DNA from: Leishmania infantum JPCM5
Taxonomy: Eukaryota; Euglenozoa; Kinetoplastea; Trypanosomatida; Trypanosomatidae
DNA: 64,000 nucleotides
Direction of reading: 5' to 3'
NCBI RefSeq assembly: GCF_000002875.2
Contig: NC_009414.2
Location: 783,001-847,000, forward strand
Made by a program: the position numbers and the translations under genes. Below the pieces are notes generated by a model that saw only the letters and a list, made by a program, of their open reading frames with translations, searched no databases and had not been told where the DNA came from. This document shows positions 41,473-52,300 of the stretch, piece by piece; positions within the stretch are counted from its first letter, which is position 1, and each line of letters starts with the position of its first letter.

Positions 41473-43330
41473 GTAGGGTCCGTGATACAGAAGAGAGAAA
41501 AGACCGCGAGAGCGGCACGCGAAGAGAGAGACGTCGGCAGACCAGGTGAGAGGCTGAGGGTGGTCGTGGAAAGCGTCTGCTTGCAGCCAAAGAAAGAGAC
41601 GGGCAGTGTTGAAGGCCGCCGAGTCGGCCTCCACCTTAAGCGCTAAAGAGCAAACAGCAACAGAGAGGATACGGATTTCACGTTGACTGTCCGGGAAAGG
41701 CAGAGGCAGACACAGAGAGAGAGAGAGCGATACGCAGACGGTGGGAGTGGGTGAGGAGCAGTAGTTCTATGAGAACAACTAAACAACACGAAAATATGGC
41801 GCGGGCTGTCGATTGATGGGGAAGAGAGACTAACGAAAACAAAAAAGAAGAGGAAGCCACAAAAACGACAGGCGGCCCACCGGCGGTGACGTCAAAAATC
41901 AAGCAAAAGGCGACAGTGGTGGGTGAGGACGCCTGACAACGAGCGCCAGGGACGCGACGCGAACAGGCAGCCGGCAACAAGGGAGTTAAAACACAGAGAG
42001 AACGAACGACAAGCAGAGGAGGAGGCGGGGAGAACGAGGGAGCACCACCACTACCGCAGAAGCAATGAGAAAGGAAAGACGCGTGGATGTCGCCACGAGC
42101 AGAGAAGACCTACACGCGCACACAGAGACAAGCAAATACGCGGAGAGCAATGAGAGCGTTAAGCCAGCGGGACTAGAAGCGGTGATAGTCAGAATGGTGT
42201 TAGCTTGCTTGTGTGAGTGTGTGTGGAGACAGAGGGAATGACGGAGGAGCCCTAAACTCGTCTCTCCTCGTGAGACACCCGCACCGCGAGATGAAGTGGA
42301 CAAGAGAGAGAATCACGAATAAAACAAGGGAAAAAAAAGAAAACACAAGGATATATAAAAGCGGCGGGTCGGCCACCAGGTGACGCGCACACGCACACGC
42401 GCTGGAGAGATCAGTTTTTTTTTGTGTGTGTGTGCAGGGCAGAGATGGGCGTTGGCGAGGGATGCAGCAGCAGCAGAAGCAGGATAGAGAGAGACAGGTA
42501 AAAAAAAAACGAGAACAGAACCGGACGCAGTGATAGATTACCACACACCAACTCTTGCTCTGTTGTCGTTTTTCGTTTTGTGCGTCCTTTTTCGGCTCCG
42601 GAGTGCTTGCAATGACGTATCTGTGTGTGAGAGAGCGACTTTATGTTTCGCGCAGGCGTCCGAGTTGGATTACGTGCACGTGTTCGCGTAGAGGCGGAGA
42701 AAAAAAAAACAACGACAGCGGAAGGAAAACGCGCGGAGGCCACGGCTTCCACGAGATAGGAAGCGCTGTGCAAAGAGATCATTAACTGCCGCGATTGCGC
42801 TGCACCGGAGCGACTTTCGGGAGAGCGTGTATGCACGTATGTGTCGGTGTCGCGTGCAGAAAAGGGTGAGAAAGAGCGAGCGTCACGTGGGGCGTCGGCA
42901 ACCCTCACGTGATGAGGAGGGTAGGGGCTCGGGTGAGGGAGAGGCTACGAATACCTTTGCGGCTTTGCACATAGAGATGCGTGTGCGCGGTAGATGTACG
43001 CGGCCAAGGTAAGCGTGGAGGAGGGGGTTAGGAGGGATGGCGGGATCAAGAGTCGAGAGACGAGCTGACGTCATCGTGAAAGGAGAAGACGAAGAGGTAT
43101 CAGAGAGAGAGAGAGGCAGTGTCGATACAGAGGTCCAGTTCCATCATAGGAGAAACGTTCGAGTGGGGTGAGTGGTGACCAGCGGGTTGGGGGATGGGTC
43201 ACACCTGCACATGGGCCCAAGAACCAAGGGAGATCATGCGGCGCTGCTCTGTGGCCCCACAAGCGTCGCATGCTGTCTGTCTCCATAGCGTGAGAAGGCA
43301 GGGATTCAAGCAGGCAGCGCCCCTATCCGC

Positions 43331-43360
43331 CGTGTGTGTGTGTGTGTGTGTGTGTGTGTC
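43331..43360. repeat. GT dinucleotide microsatellite
   Basis: An uninterrupted GT run of about 14 units on the plus strand. Confidence 0.85.
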
Positions 43361-43983
43361 TGTGTGCGTTTTCCTTCTCATCTGCTGCAGCACTTCATAT
43401 CTCTCACTGGTCAGTGGCAGCCGCTGCAGGAGTGCGCAATCAGCCGGGCGATGGAGGGGAACAGGCGGCCTACAACAGGAACAAGGACAAGGTAAAACCA
43501 AAGATCCCAGGCACTGCGCAACCATAAAAGCAAACAGGTCCGGGCGGCCATCATGAGCAGCAGGCCGGCGAAGAAAAGGGAGAAGAGAGCCTGCAAAGCG
43601 CATTCAACGATCCCACGCATGCAGTCCAATTGACATCGCCACGACAACCACCACAGCACCACCAGCGTAAAGAAACATACGCACTGCCTCCTGGCGCACG
43701 TCTGTGACTGCGTAAGCAATCGCGTCTACACGCGCGAAGACAACGCGGTGCAGCATAGCAGCGTGCACTCTAAGGAAGAAAACGAAACAGATGACGTGAA
43801 AGAAGGCTTGCAGTCCGCAAGAGATGAAGGGCCTACGATCGAATTCCGACTAGGCGACGAGAGATGAAAACGGTATAGCAGCTCTAGTGTAGACCTATGC
43901 CATCTTGTGTTTCCCATTCATCGTCGCCTTCATCGGGCAGCAAACCCGCCACCCACCCACCCACCCACCCTCTTCCCTGCGGC

Positions 43984-44904
43984 TTAGTAACCGAAGCCGC
44001 ACCGCACACCGTGACGCGGCGCCAGGAGAGGCTGAATGGCAGAGAACGTGCCGAACATGACGGCCACCATCGGCACCTCCTTCAGCAGCGTTGGTGTGAG
44101 TCCGCGGCAGATGGCCGAGTCGTGAATCACGGTCTGCATGTACTGATGTGCACTAAGCGGGTAGCACACGGTAGATGCCACCGTCGCCGCCGCCCCACCT
44201 AAGACAAAGTTCGAGGCCACCGTAGTGGTGTAGTTCTTCCAGCTCCAGTTATGGTCCACCACTGCAGGCCCGCGGTGGCGCGGACGCTGTCCGACGAGCT
44301 GCTCCTGCACCTCCTCCCTCACCACAAACGTGTCCTCAGCAGGCTCGTTCTGCACAATCGCCGAAAAGTTGCGTTCGTTAAAGCGGCGCAGTCCTTCAAA
44401 GACCGTGAAGAGAGTGCCGAAATACATGGCGTTCGCGATCAGATTCGGCGTTGTGTACCAGAAATGCAAAATTGTCTTGTTCTTCATTATGCGGGCAGTG
44501 TCGATGGGCGACTTGCCGGTGCGGCGGCTCTCATCCATGACGCGCGAGATGGGGTTGCACACCAGGCGCATGTTGAGACCTGCGAATGCGCCGATCATGA
44601 AGGTGGTCAGCATCTTCGACACCGGGTCCTCCTCCAGCCCGGGGAGTAGCTTGTGAGCTATAGGACAGTAGAACATCATAAGGAAACCGAATTGCGGTAT
44701 GCGGCGGCCCACAGTCTGCATGATGCCCTTGGGACCCCCTTGGTCACACGGCAGTGCTGCCACGCGACCGAGGCCGCCGGCGACGGCTCCGGCGAGAAAG
44801 GTGCCGGGGTCCGTGAGTGTCTTGGGCGTTTCCTTCTGTATTTTGAAGCTGCGGTGCACCGCCGTCAGGACGCCGTTGTAGGCGTAGGTCACCAGTTCGA
44901 ACAT
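43984..44904 (-). CDS. Divergent mitochondrial carrier family (SLC25-like) protein
   Basis: The 306-residue length matches the mitochondrial carrier family (about 300 residues, three repeats of two helices). Three carrier-like repeat starts are visible: DPGTFLAGAVAGGLGRVAAL followed by PCDQGG, GAFAGLNMRLVCNPISRVMD, and LGGAAATVASTVCYPLSAHQ. Each has the small-residue helix leading to a proline, but none keeps the full P-x-[DE]-x-x-[KR] signature. Repeat 1 keeps only P and D, and repeats 2 and 3 have Ser in place of the acidic residue. It is therefore either a very divergent carrier or an outer-membrane or structural relative (as in Mtch/SLC25A46-like proteins). ATG 44904 is the first in-frame ATG; the longer open frame begins with GTG. 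Substrate unknown. Confidence 0.7.
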   Translation of the reverse strand: MFELVTYAYNGVLTAVHRSFKIQKETPKTLTDPGTFLAGAVAGGLGRVAALPCDQGGPKGIMQTVGRRIPQFGFLMMFYCPIAHKLLPGLEEDPVSKMLTTFMIGAFAGLNMRLVCNPISRVMDESRRTGKSPIDTARIMKNKTILHFWYTTPNLIANAMYFGTLFTVFEGLRRFNERNFSAIVQNEPAEDTFVVREEVQEQLVGQRPRHRGPAVVDHNWSWKNYTTTVASNFVLGGAAATVASTVCYPLSAHQYMQTVIHDSAICRGLTPTLLKEVPMVAVMFGTFSAIQPLLAPRHGVRCGFGY

Positions 44905-46332
44905 CGTTGTTGCCAGTGGACTATCTTTCCGTGCGTGCGGCGTGAGGGGGTGGGGTCGGAGGGGGGCGGGGGCGCAGTGCGAAAGAACGCTTGAAAGGGG
45001 GCAAGAGAACACGAACGGGCTTGCTTCGTGGCGGTCACTGATCCACTTGTGTAGTATCGCTATCTAACTAGTACCCTCTCACCACGCTACGCGGAGAGAA
45101 TGGGTTCGAGGCGGAAGGGGAGGGGGAGGGGGGTAGTGGTGAGGCGATGATGCGCTGCGGTGTACGTGTATATATTCCTACGATGCCACAAAGGCCATCG
45201 ACCTATCTCCGTACCGATACTATGACAGACGAGAGTGGTAAAACGCGAAACGACAAACAAAAGACGCACGACGATGATAATGCCTACCAGCGCACACACG
45301 CCTTCCCCGGCTTTCAGGCGAGCCAGAACAAAGCGAGAGGAGAGATGGGCGTGGACAGCACGCGATGCGCTCTGTCCCTTTCGGCGAGGCCGTTACGTTT
45401 TTTTTTCATCCACTTACAGCCAAGGCGATCGTCTTGCAGGGAGCTGAAGGTGTGTTGCGCGAAGGAGGCGCAGCGGCGCTTCTGCTCGTGGTCGATACTG
45501 CACGAAGAGGGGAGAGAGAGCGCAGGGGAGATGGAACGGTGCAGAGGCTCATGGAGGCACGAGAAAAGGGGCAGAGGAAGAGCGAGAGAGATGGCGGCCA
45601 ACGTTGGTACATCGTGCACGCGTGGAAGAGATTATGGGCAGCAGGTACGCTTTTCAGTTTTGTTGTTTTATGTGCATCTTCAACTTCGCTCGTGAGTGTG
45701 TTTGTTCGCCATGATGACTGGCTCTCCTCTACCATGGTTGCGCTGTTCGGAGACGTGACCCGCTGAGCCCTTGTGCACACGCATATGTAACCAACACGTG
45801 ACCCCAGGCGAGCGTGAGCACGGCACAACTGTCGGAGCTGCCTAAGACCCGATAAACGACGACGGAAAGGTCGAACATAACACAGGACAGGGGAACCATC
45901 CTTCAGAACAACAACTAAAACGAAAATGGACAAACGCGAAAGAAAGGGAAGCTGGTGTGAAAGACCGAAGATGACGACAACCACTACCGTGTAAGGCTGT
46001 TGAAAGAAGGAGGGCAGGCAGGCAGGCGGCGGGGGGGGGGCTTATTCACTGTGTACCAGGGACCTGCTCCATGCAACCAGCTGCTGGCGCACACGCGCAG
46101 ACATACGCAAAAAAAAAACGCCGCAGGGAGATCATTGGCGTCTGCCGCAGATGCAGAACACAAATCAAGAAGGGTTCCTTTGAATGGCCCATGACATTCA
46201 GCAGCACAGAAAGGCAGCGGAAAAGAATGGCGATTTTGTCGTGATGCACGGCAATGGCATGGCAGCTACCGCTGCCGCGACCAGCACAACCACAAAGGCA
46301 ACGACTACACCTGCAAGGGCACACTTCAGCGC
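44905..46332. other. Intercoding region, REI1-like to carrier-like gene
   Basis: REI1-like 3'UTR and carrier leader. It includes a G-run at 46029-46038 and several A-runs. No coding sequence is supported. Confidence 0.45.
44925..44926 (-). promoter_or_regulatory. Predicted spliced-leader acceptor, carrier-like gene
   Basis: A C-rich minus-strand tract (about 44986-44935) is followed by AG, giving a 20-nt leader before ATG 44904. Confidence 0.35.
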
Positions 46333-47448
46333 TTAACTGAACATCATGTTGCCATCGTACCCTTTCGGATGGAGCCTATTCGTGCGCATGCTAACGTCCA
46401 GCTGAAGGTTATGACGGTCACCGCCGCTGCGCTTTGCCACCCACGCCGCCTCCTTGTTCTGTGCCATGATGAGCTCCTTCTGCTCCTGCCTCGCCAGGGC
46501 GCGCGTCTCCTGCTCCTCGGCCAGAATCGCCATGCGCTTCTCATTGTGCTCCTCCGTCTCGCGTGGGCGGGCGCGTGGCACATCATTTTCGCGCTTTAGC
46601 ACCACGCGCCTCTTCCCGAGCGCCTTGTCGTGCGCCAGGACAAGTTCGTCGCCGCGGACACCCTCGAGCTGCACCGGCCTCGCCGCCTCCGGGTCCTCGA
46701 GCACAACGTCGTAGAACTCCTGGTATTCAGGGCTGAGAATAAGGCGCTCGTGGTTCGTTTCGCGCATGTGGTCGCGCAGAGCTTCCAGCGAAGAGAAGGA
46801 TCGGGTGCGCTCATTGCACACGATGCACATAAGACCGTTGATTTTTCGAGCTAGATACGCGAGCAGCGCTGCCTGGTTCGTGCAGTGGGCCGTCAGCGGT
46901 ATCGTGAAACTGTGCACGCACTCCAAATGGTGCACGTTTGACCCGACATCCGCCGAGAGAAAGCCGCAGAACATGCAGCGCAGCTCGCTTGCGTCCTCCT
47001 CCCGCTCCTCAGCGTCCACCTTCGGAGCGGTCTTTGGCTTCGCGTCACCACGCGCAGCGGCGCTCTTCTTGGCGTTGTGGCGACGATGCAGACCCATCGC
47101 CGCGCTACCGAGCGACGTCGACGTCAGCATACTTGCCGTCTCCGAGTCACGCGCGATGATGCGCTTCTCCTTTCGCATCAGATGCGCTGTTGAGCGGATG
47201 TGTGTCTGCAGCGTCTGGACAGAGTGAAACGTCTTTTTGCACAGCGTGCACGAGTAGACGGGCGTGCCCTTCTCGCCCAGCACGGCCCCCTCCATCTCAT
47301 TCCTGGAGAAGCGGTGATCCTGCTGCGACAGCGGGCGCAAGCCGTCGACGCGGCGACGCACATTGGTGAGGTGGAATTCAGACCCGTAGTGGGCACGCAG
47401 TACCTCGCCGTTCTCTAGCACCACGTTGCACGTACCACAGCGAGACAT
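46333..47448 (-). CDS. Rei1/ZNF622-like C2H2 zinc-finger 60S biogenesis factor
   Basis: A 371-residue protein with four C2H2 zinc fingers, in the arrangement of yeast Rei1/Reh1 and human ZNF622, which act in cytoplasmic maturation and recycling steps of pre-60S ribosomes. Finger 1 uses C4/C7/H20/H26, finger 2 C67/C70/H83/H89 (SCTLCKKTFHSVQTLQTHIR), finger 3 C158/C161 with H173-174/H179, and finger 4 C208/C211/H227/H233. Fingers 3 and 4 flank the family's conserved pattern (HHLECVHSFTIP, then the LAYL helix). The C-terminus is Arg/Lys/Glu-rich with a helical EEQETRALARQEQKELI stretch. ATG 47448 is the first in-frame ATG; 51 upstream open codons begin with TTG and read through a CAC repeat, so they are rejected. 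The role is inferred from family membership. Confidence 0.85.
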   Translation of the reverse strand: MSRCGTCNVVLENGEVLRAHYGSEFHLTNVRRRVDGLRPLSQQDHRFSRNEMEGAVLGEKGTPVYSCTLCKKTFHSVQTLQTHIRSTAHLMRKEKRIIARDSETASMLTSTSLGSAAMGLHRRHNAKKSAAARGDAKPKTAPKVDAEEREEDASELRCMFCGFLSADVGSNVHHLECVHSFTIPLTAHCTNQAALLAYLARKINGLMCIVCNERTRSFSSLEALRDHMRETNHERLILSPEYQEFYDVVLEDPEAARPVQLEGVRGDELVLAHDKALGKRRVVLKRENDVPRARPRETEEHNEKRMAILAEEQETRALARQEQKELIMAQNKEAAWVAKRSGGDRHNLQLDVSMRTNRLHPKGYDGNMMFS

Positions 47449-48930
47449 GGCGACGTCGGCGAAGCAGGGGATGCGAGTAGAAGTGGAGCGAAACCGCAAG
47501 ATGAGTGAGAGCGCAGAGGTTGTGGTGGTGGTGGTGGTGGTGGTGGGGAGGGGCTTTGCCAGGGCCAAGGCGCAACCGGTGCAACGACAACTGGGCAGCA
47601 ACGCCCTAACCGAATCCGTTTGGCGAGGTGTGAGGGACGCTGGTCGACGACGTGATGCCTCACAGGAGGAGGCTGACCAAAACAGAGAACAAGGATACCT
47701 TAGGCCTCAGAGAGAGAAGAGCGAAAGGCTGCTCGGCTAGTCGTCGTGCTGCCTTGTCTCTCGCGGCTTTTAAAAGAAAGGGAGAGAACAAAGAGGGGGA
47801 GAGAGGCGCGTTATCGGGTTATGGGTACGGGCACCAAGACTCCGTAAACAATGTGCCCTGTAGTGGTGTTCTTCTCGAGCTGGTGAACGGAAAGAGAGCA
47901 AGAACAGCAGCAGCGGCGACACAAGACAAAACACAAAAACAGAAAAGCGAAGAAAATCTTAATGACAGGATCCCAAGATATGCTCGAGAAGACAGAGCGA
48001 GAACAGAAAAAAAAACCAGGGCGAGAGCAGGCTGAAGGAGCACCTGGAGTTGTGTCTTCGTGTAGGCTTGCGCCGTTTCTGTGAGGAGAGTGAAAGAGTG
48101 CGAAGAAAAGAGAAAAGGGCGGAGATCGAATGACAAAGGCGGTGATGCTCGAGCCCCCTTACTCGGGCGCAGAGCGAGGACGGCGAAGTTCAGCTGCAGA
48201 GGTGCTACAGGCTAACTCATGTACTCTTGTACACCTCTGAGAGCGCCGGCATTGTTGTGAAAGCGGACACGCTTCTCTTGCCTGTGGAGGCCTGTTGGTG
48301 ACCTCATGTCTCGCCTCCCCGGCAGACGATGCCGGGGGGAGGGAAGGCACGAGAAACAACGACGCCTTCCACACAGAGAAGCAGTGAAAACGGGGAACTT
48401 GCATGTGGAGAACAGGAAAGGAGCGCGAGAACAAGAGAGAAAAACCAAACGGCACGCGTGCGTGCGACAGACCTCACTCTACCAACCCAGAAATGTGGAC
48501 GGAGGAAGAGAAGAGAGCGCTGCCTCCTGCTCCCCCGTCGCTGTGCGCTTCCTCGTCTCCTCCAGCACAGCGCAAAAACGCGCACACCAACACGAAGACG
48601 CGATGCCCAGAAACAAGGAGCCAAACGCCGAAAGGGCGAGTGCCCTTTTTTCTTTTGCTTTCAACGCGTCCGTTCAACGACGAACAGGTTAGCCAATATA
48701 CGTGTACACAGCCGAAGAGGTGTATCTACCTCTGTTGCGCTGCGGCTGTTCGTCAAGGACGTATCGGGTCAACCAACACCGATTGGTCGCCGCGCGGTAT
48801 ATCATCATTCCACTGCATACAACGCAGGCCAGATACGGGATTACCCTCAACATTACCGCAACGCCGCAAAAGCGTACCAAAAAAAAAGCGGGCGAATGCG
48901 CATAGTTGGTGACCAGTCGACATGATTTGT
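47449..48930. other. Intercoding region, P4-ATPase to REI1-like gene
   Basis: P4-ATPase 3'UTR and REI1-like 5' leader. Purine-rich (plus strand) tracts occur at 47.75-48.15 kb, and no conserved ORF was recognised. Confidence 0.45.
47521..47546. repeat. GTG/CAC trinucleotide repeat in REI1-like 5' leader
   Basis: About nine GTG units on the plus strand (CAC on the transcript strand) lie about 75 nt upstream of ATG 47448. The transcript strand has no AG between this repeat and the start codon, so this pyrimidine-rich tract would be part of the leader or of the splice signal. Confidence 0.7.
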
Positions 48931-48934
48931 AGTG

Positions 48935-49231
48935 CGCTGGCGATGGCATGATGATCACCGCACGCCTCCTCGGCCCAGCGCTAGCCCAGCCCTGTCAGCC
49001 GCCGCCAAGAGTGTGGGTGCGGGAGACCCTCATTACCACCCAAGGGGTCCCCCGTCCTCACGGTAACGGAGGGTGCGACAAGAGCTTCACGAGGGTGCCA
49101 CACGGGAGCTTGTATGATGTGTGGCCCATCAAACGAACGCAGCGCGGCTCCCTCTTTCCCTTGCGCACCGTCTGCGCCTGTGGGCTCCGCCCCCCCTACC
49201 CCCTGACAAGCGCCCGACGGCACGCGTAATC
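48935..49231. repeat. Possible SIDER-like segment in P4-ATPase 3'UTR
   Basis: This GC-rich block just downstream of the P4-ATPase stop has the look of the short degenerate retroposons common in Leishmania 3'UTRs, and it ends at a T-run (plus strand) and a GT microsatellite. I could not align it to the other repeats in this window, so the call rests on position and general resemblance only. Confidence 0.25.
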
Positions 49232-49311
49232 CTTTTTTTTTCGTGTGTGTGTGTGTGTGTGTGTGATGAACATGCACAAGTTGCTGTCCATTCACCAAAG
49301 CGTTCGTGAGG

Positions 49312-52300
49312 TCAAATCATGCCGTCTCCGACATCGTCGCCGTCCATGCTATGCGCGCTGTAGCATCGCCTACACAACACGGAGCGGTCCTCTGGCGTGG
49401 CACCAAACCAGCGCACCCACAACGGCTGCATGCGCTTGTAGTCACGCCGCGTCAGCAGCAGCCGCTGACGACGGATCTCAGCTTGGCGCAGGACATCGCG
49501 CGGGTTAGGGGTCTGAAAGACCATTGCCGTGAGGTAGATGATGCTTGGTACCATGAGTGCCACCGACACGCCAAACGCCGAAAGGATTCCGGCGGTGTCA
49601 AGCGACTTGCGGAACACACCAAAGTACTGCAGCGTTGGGCTGTCACTATAGACACTCGTGGAGTACACGTAGAAGAGCGGCATGCCAAGAAGCATGAGAA
49701 GGTTTAGCGGGGTAACGGCGTGCGACTCCCACCACATGGTGTACACCTGCGACAGCATCAGGGCCGTGTAGGAGACGCTGAACGTCACGTCATTGGACGC
49801 CGTGCCACCGCTTTCGGCGTACGCAAAGTCGGGCCCGTACAACCGCGTACTTAGCCAAAGAAGCCCAACAGACTGCAGCACGCCGCGGGCCACAAAAGAC
49901 CCGAAGAACTCGCCCGGGCGTATGTCGACAGCGTGCCGCGTCATCTTGTACAGGTACGGATTGCGCTCCAGCACTACACGCGACGCACAGCGGTCGAAGC
50001 AGTAGAAGATGGTCTGCGGCAGCGTATAGAAGCCGTTCCACATCGTAAGAGAAAAGCTGTTCCAGAAGGTACCACCAGATACATGGGTGCCGATTACGTT
50101 GTAGGCGAGCTGAATGAACGAAATCAGCATCGACTTGTAGAAGCTGTACTTGATCACGTACGCGGTTCGGGTGTACGCCTGCTGCCCGTGCACAAACAGC
50201 AGCGCGCGCAGGTCGGAAAACTGCGTAATGGAAAAATCTGCGGCACGGGCCGCCTGCTGCCCCTCCTTGCCCGCAACCCCCACGCCCACATGCGCTTCCT
50301 GCAGCATCGCGACATCGTTGCCGCCGTCGCCGACGGACAGCGTCATGAAGCCGCCGCCGCGCACAAACCGGACGATGGCGGCTTTCTGGCTCGGGGTCGA
50401 GCGCGCGCAGATGACGCTGCCGCAGCGGCTCGATATCTCGCGGAGGCGTGCCCGAAGTGTCGGGTCTTGTAGGATGGTCTCTAGTACACTACCACCTTCC
50501 ACAACTAAGACGGCGATGCGCTCGGGGCCACCGCTCACAAAGGCACCACCGCCCGCGCCGCTCCCGCTTGCCTCCGCGACACTGTCCGCTGCCAGCGCCA
50601 TCGTGCGCAACGGCCCGTTCGAGAGCTGAGACGAGTCGCTCGCGTCGAAACCAAGCACGCGCGTCTCCAGCGCCTTGCCGCACATCTGCGCCGCTGACGC
50701 GGACACAAACGCGGATGCAGCGCTGCGCTGTCGGAAATGCCAGGAGGGTGGCGAAGGCAGTTGCTGCATCGGGAAGGAGAGCAGCTCCTCGCGCCAGCTT
50801 CTCGCATTGGTCGCCGCATCGCCACGCTCGCAGGTGCCTCTGCCGAGGTCCGTACAACACTGTGTCTCGCTAATGCGAATGACCATATCACTTGCACGGT
50901 AAAGACCGCACGACAGGCCGATCTGCTCTGCCGTCTCCATCTTGTCCCCTGTCAGCATCCAAACCTTGATGCCGGCGAGGAGCATGTCGCTAATCGTCTC
51001 CCCCACATCATCCTGCAACTTGTCCTCGATGGCTGTGATGCCGATAATGGTCACACCAGATTCCATCTGCGCACGCAGTGCGTCGAGGCGGGCCTGCCGG
51101 CCCTCGGCCAAACAGCTCGCCTCCGCAATGTTGCGCAGGAAGACACTTAGATCCGCCCGTGTGAGTTCCTTACACGCGACAAGAAGGGTACGGAAGCCGC
51201 GGTGGGCGTACAGGGACAGCTTCGCCGCGCACTCCGGATGGAGCGGAAGGTTTTGGGGGTGCCACGAGGCATCCGAGGACGACGGTGGCGGTGAGGCCAT
51301 CTCCATCACCCGATCGTCGGCGCCTTTCACAATAAACCAAATTCGACCAGAGCCGGGCTCTTCCACAACGACCCCCATCGTCCTCCTCTCAGAGGAAAAG
51401 GGGAGAGTGTGGTGCACCGTCCACGTCAGCTCGTCCTCAACATCGTCGTCTGTCCCTGCAACGCGTACGCCGCTGTTACCGTGGCTGCAAGCCCCCAGTG
51501 CAGCGGCTGCCACGGTGTGACTGCTGCCCTCTCCGCGGCGCACACGAAGCACGGCGCGATGCTCGTTGCGATACACCAGTGAGACCCCCAACTTGCGCAT
51601 CCCCACGCAGAGAGCAACCTCGTCTGGAGACGCGGCGTGGTAGGCGATCGCCGCGCCACTCGGGCCCGCGCCCGAAGATGCTTGGGGATGCGCGACCTCT
51701 ACGGTGTTGCACAAGGCGACCATCTGCGCAAATCGCCGCACTGTCGCAAGCGTTGCGGGGTCCTGCTTCTTCAGCTCCTCTGGCAGAGTCGCGCATGTGT
51801 CTGTTATCTTGGAAACAGAGATATGGTGGCCAGGGCAGATGGTGACGGCGTCCAGCTCCATCACATTCTGCGTGAGGGTCCCGGTCTTGTCGGACAGGAC
51901 GTAGTCGATCTGACCGAGGTCCTCGAGGATACTGGAGTTCTTCACCTTGCAACCAATCTGCTGCGACTGATCTGGCCGCTGCGACCCCGCTGCCGCTGGT
52001 GCTGTATGCATCATCGAGATGTCCCACTCGACCGCTCTCGCCATGTAGTACTTGCAAACATCCACGACAAACTTGAAGGAGACGGGAATCATGACCGTCG
52101 TCAGCAGAAAGAAGCGCAGCGGGTATATGACAGCCGACCCGCTCGCCTCGCTCACCGGCAACGGCAGGTACCAGGCCATGTCGTGCATGCTTCCATTTTT
52201 CACAAACCCGATTACGCCAAACACGAGGGCGTTCAGTATCTGGCACACAAAAATGCAAGCGGAGTAGCGGCTGACGTCCTTGTCGATTTGCGCCCACTTC

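Larger units (their letters stand above)
41466..43983. other. Intercoding region, carrier-like gene to MMADHC
   Basis: A 2.5 kb stretch that should hold the carrier gene's 3'UTR and the MMADHC leader. Contents: long purine-rich plus-strand tracts, A-runs, T-runs and a GT microsatellite at about 43331-43360. A short CCCA repeat lies near 43950-43970. No gene is supported. Confidence 0.45.

Noticed and set aside
47449..47601. N-terminal extension of the REI1-like protein
   Set aside because: Starts with TTG and reads through the CAC repeat; the family N-terminal finger begins right after ATG 47448.
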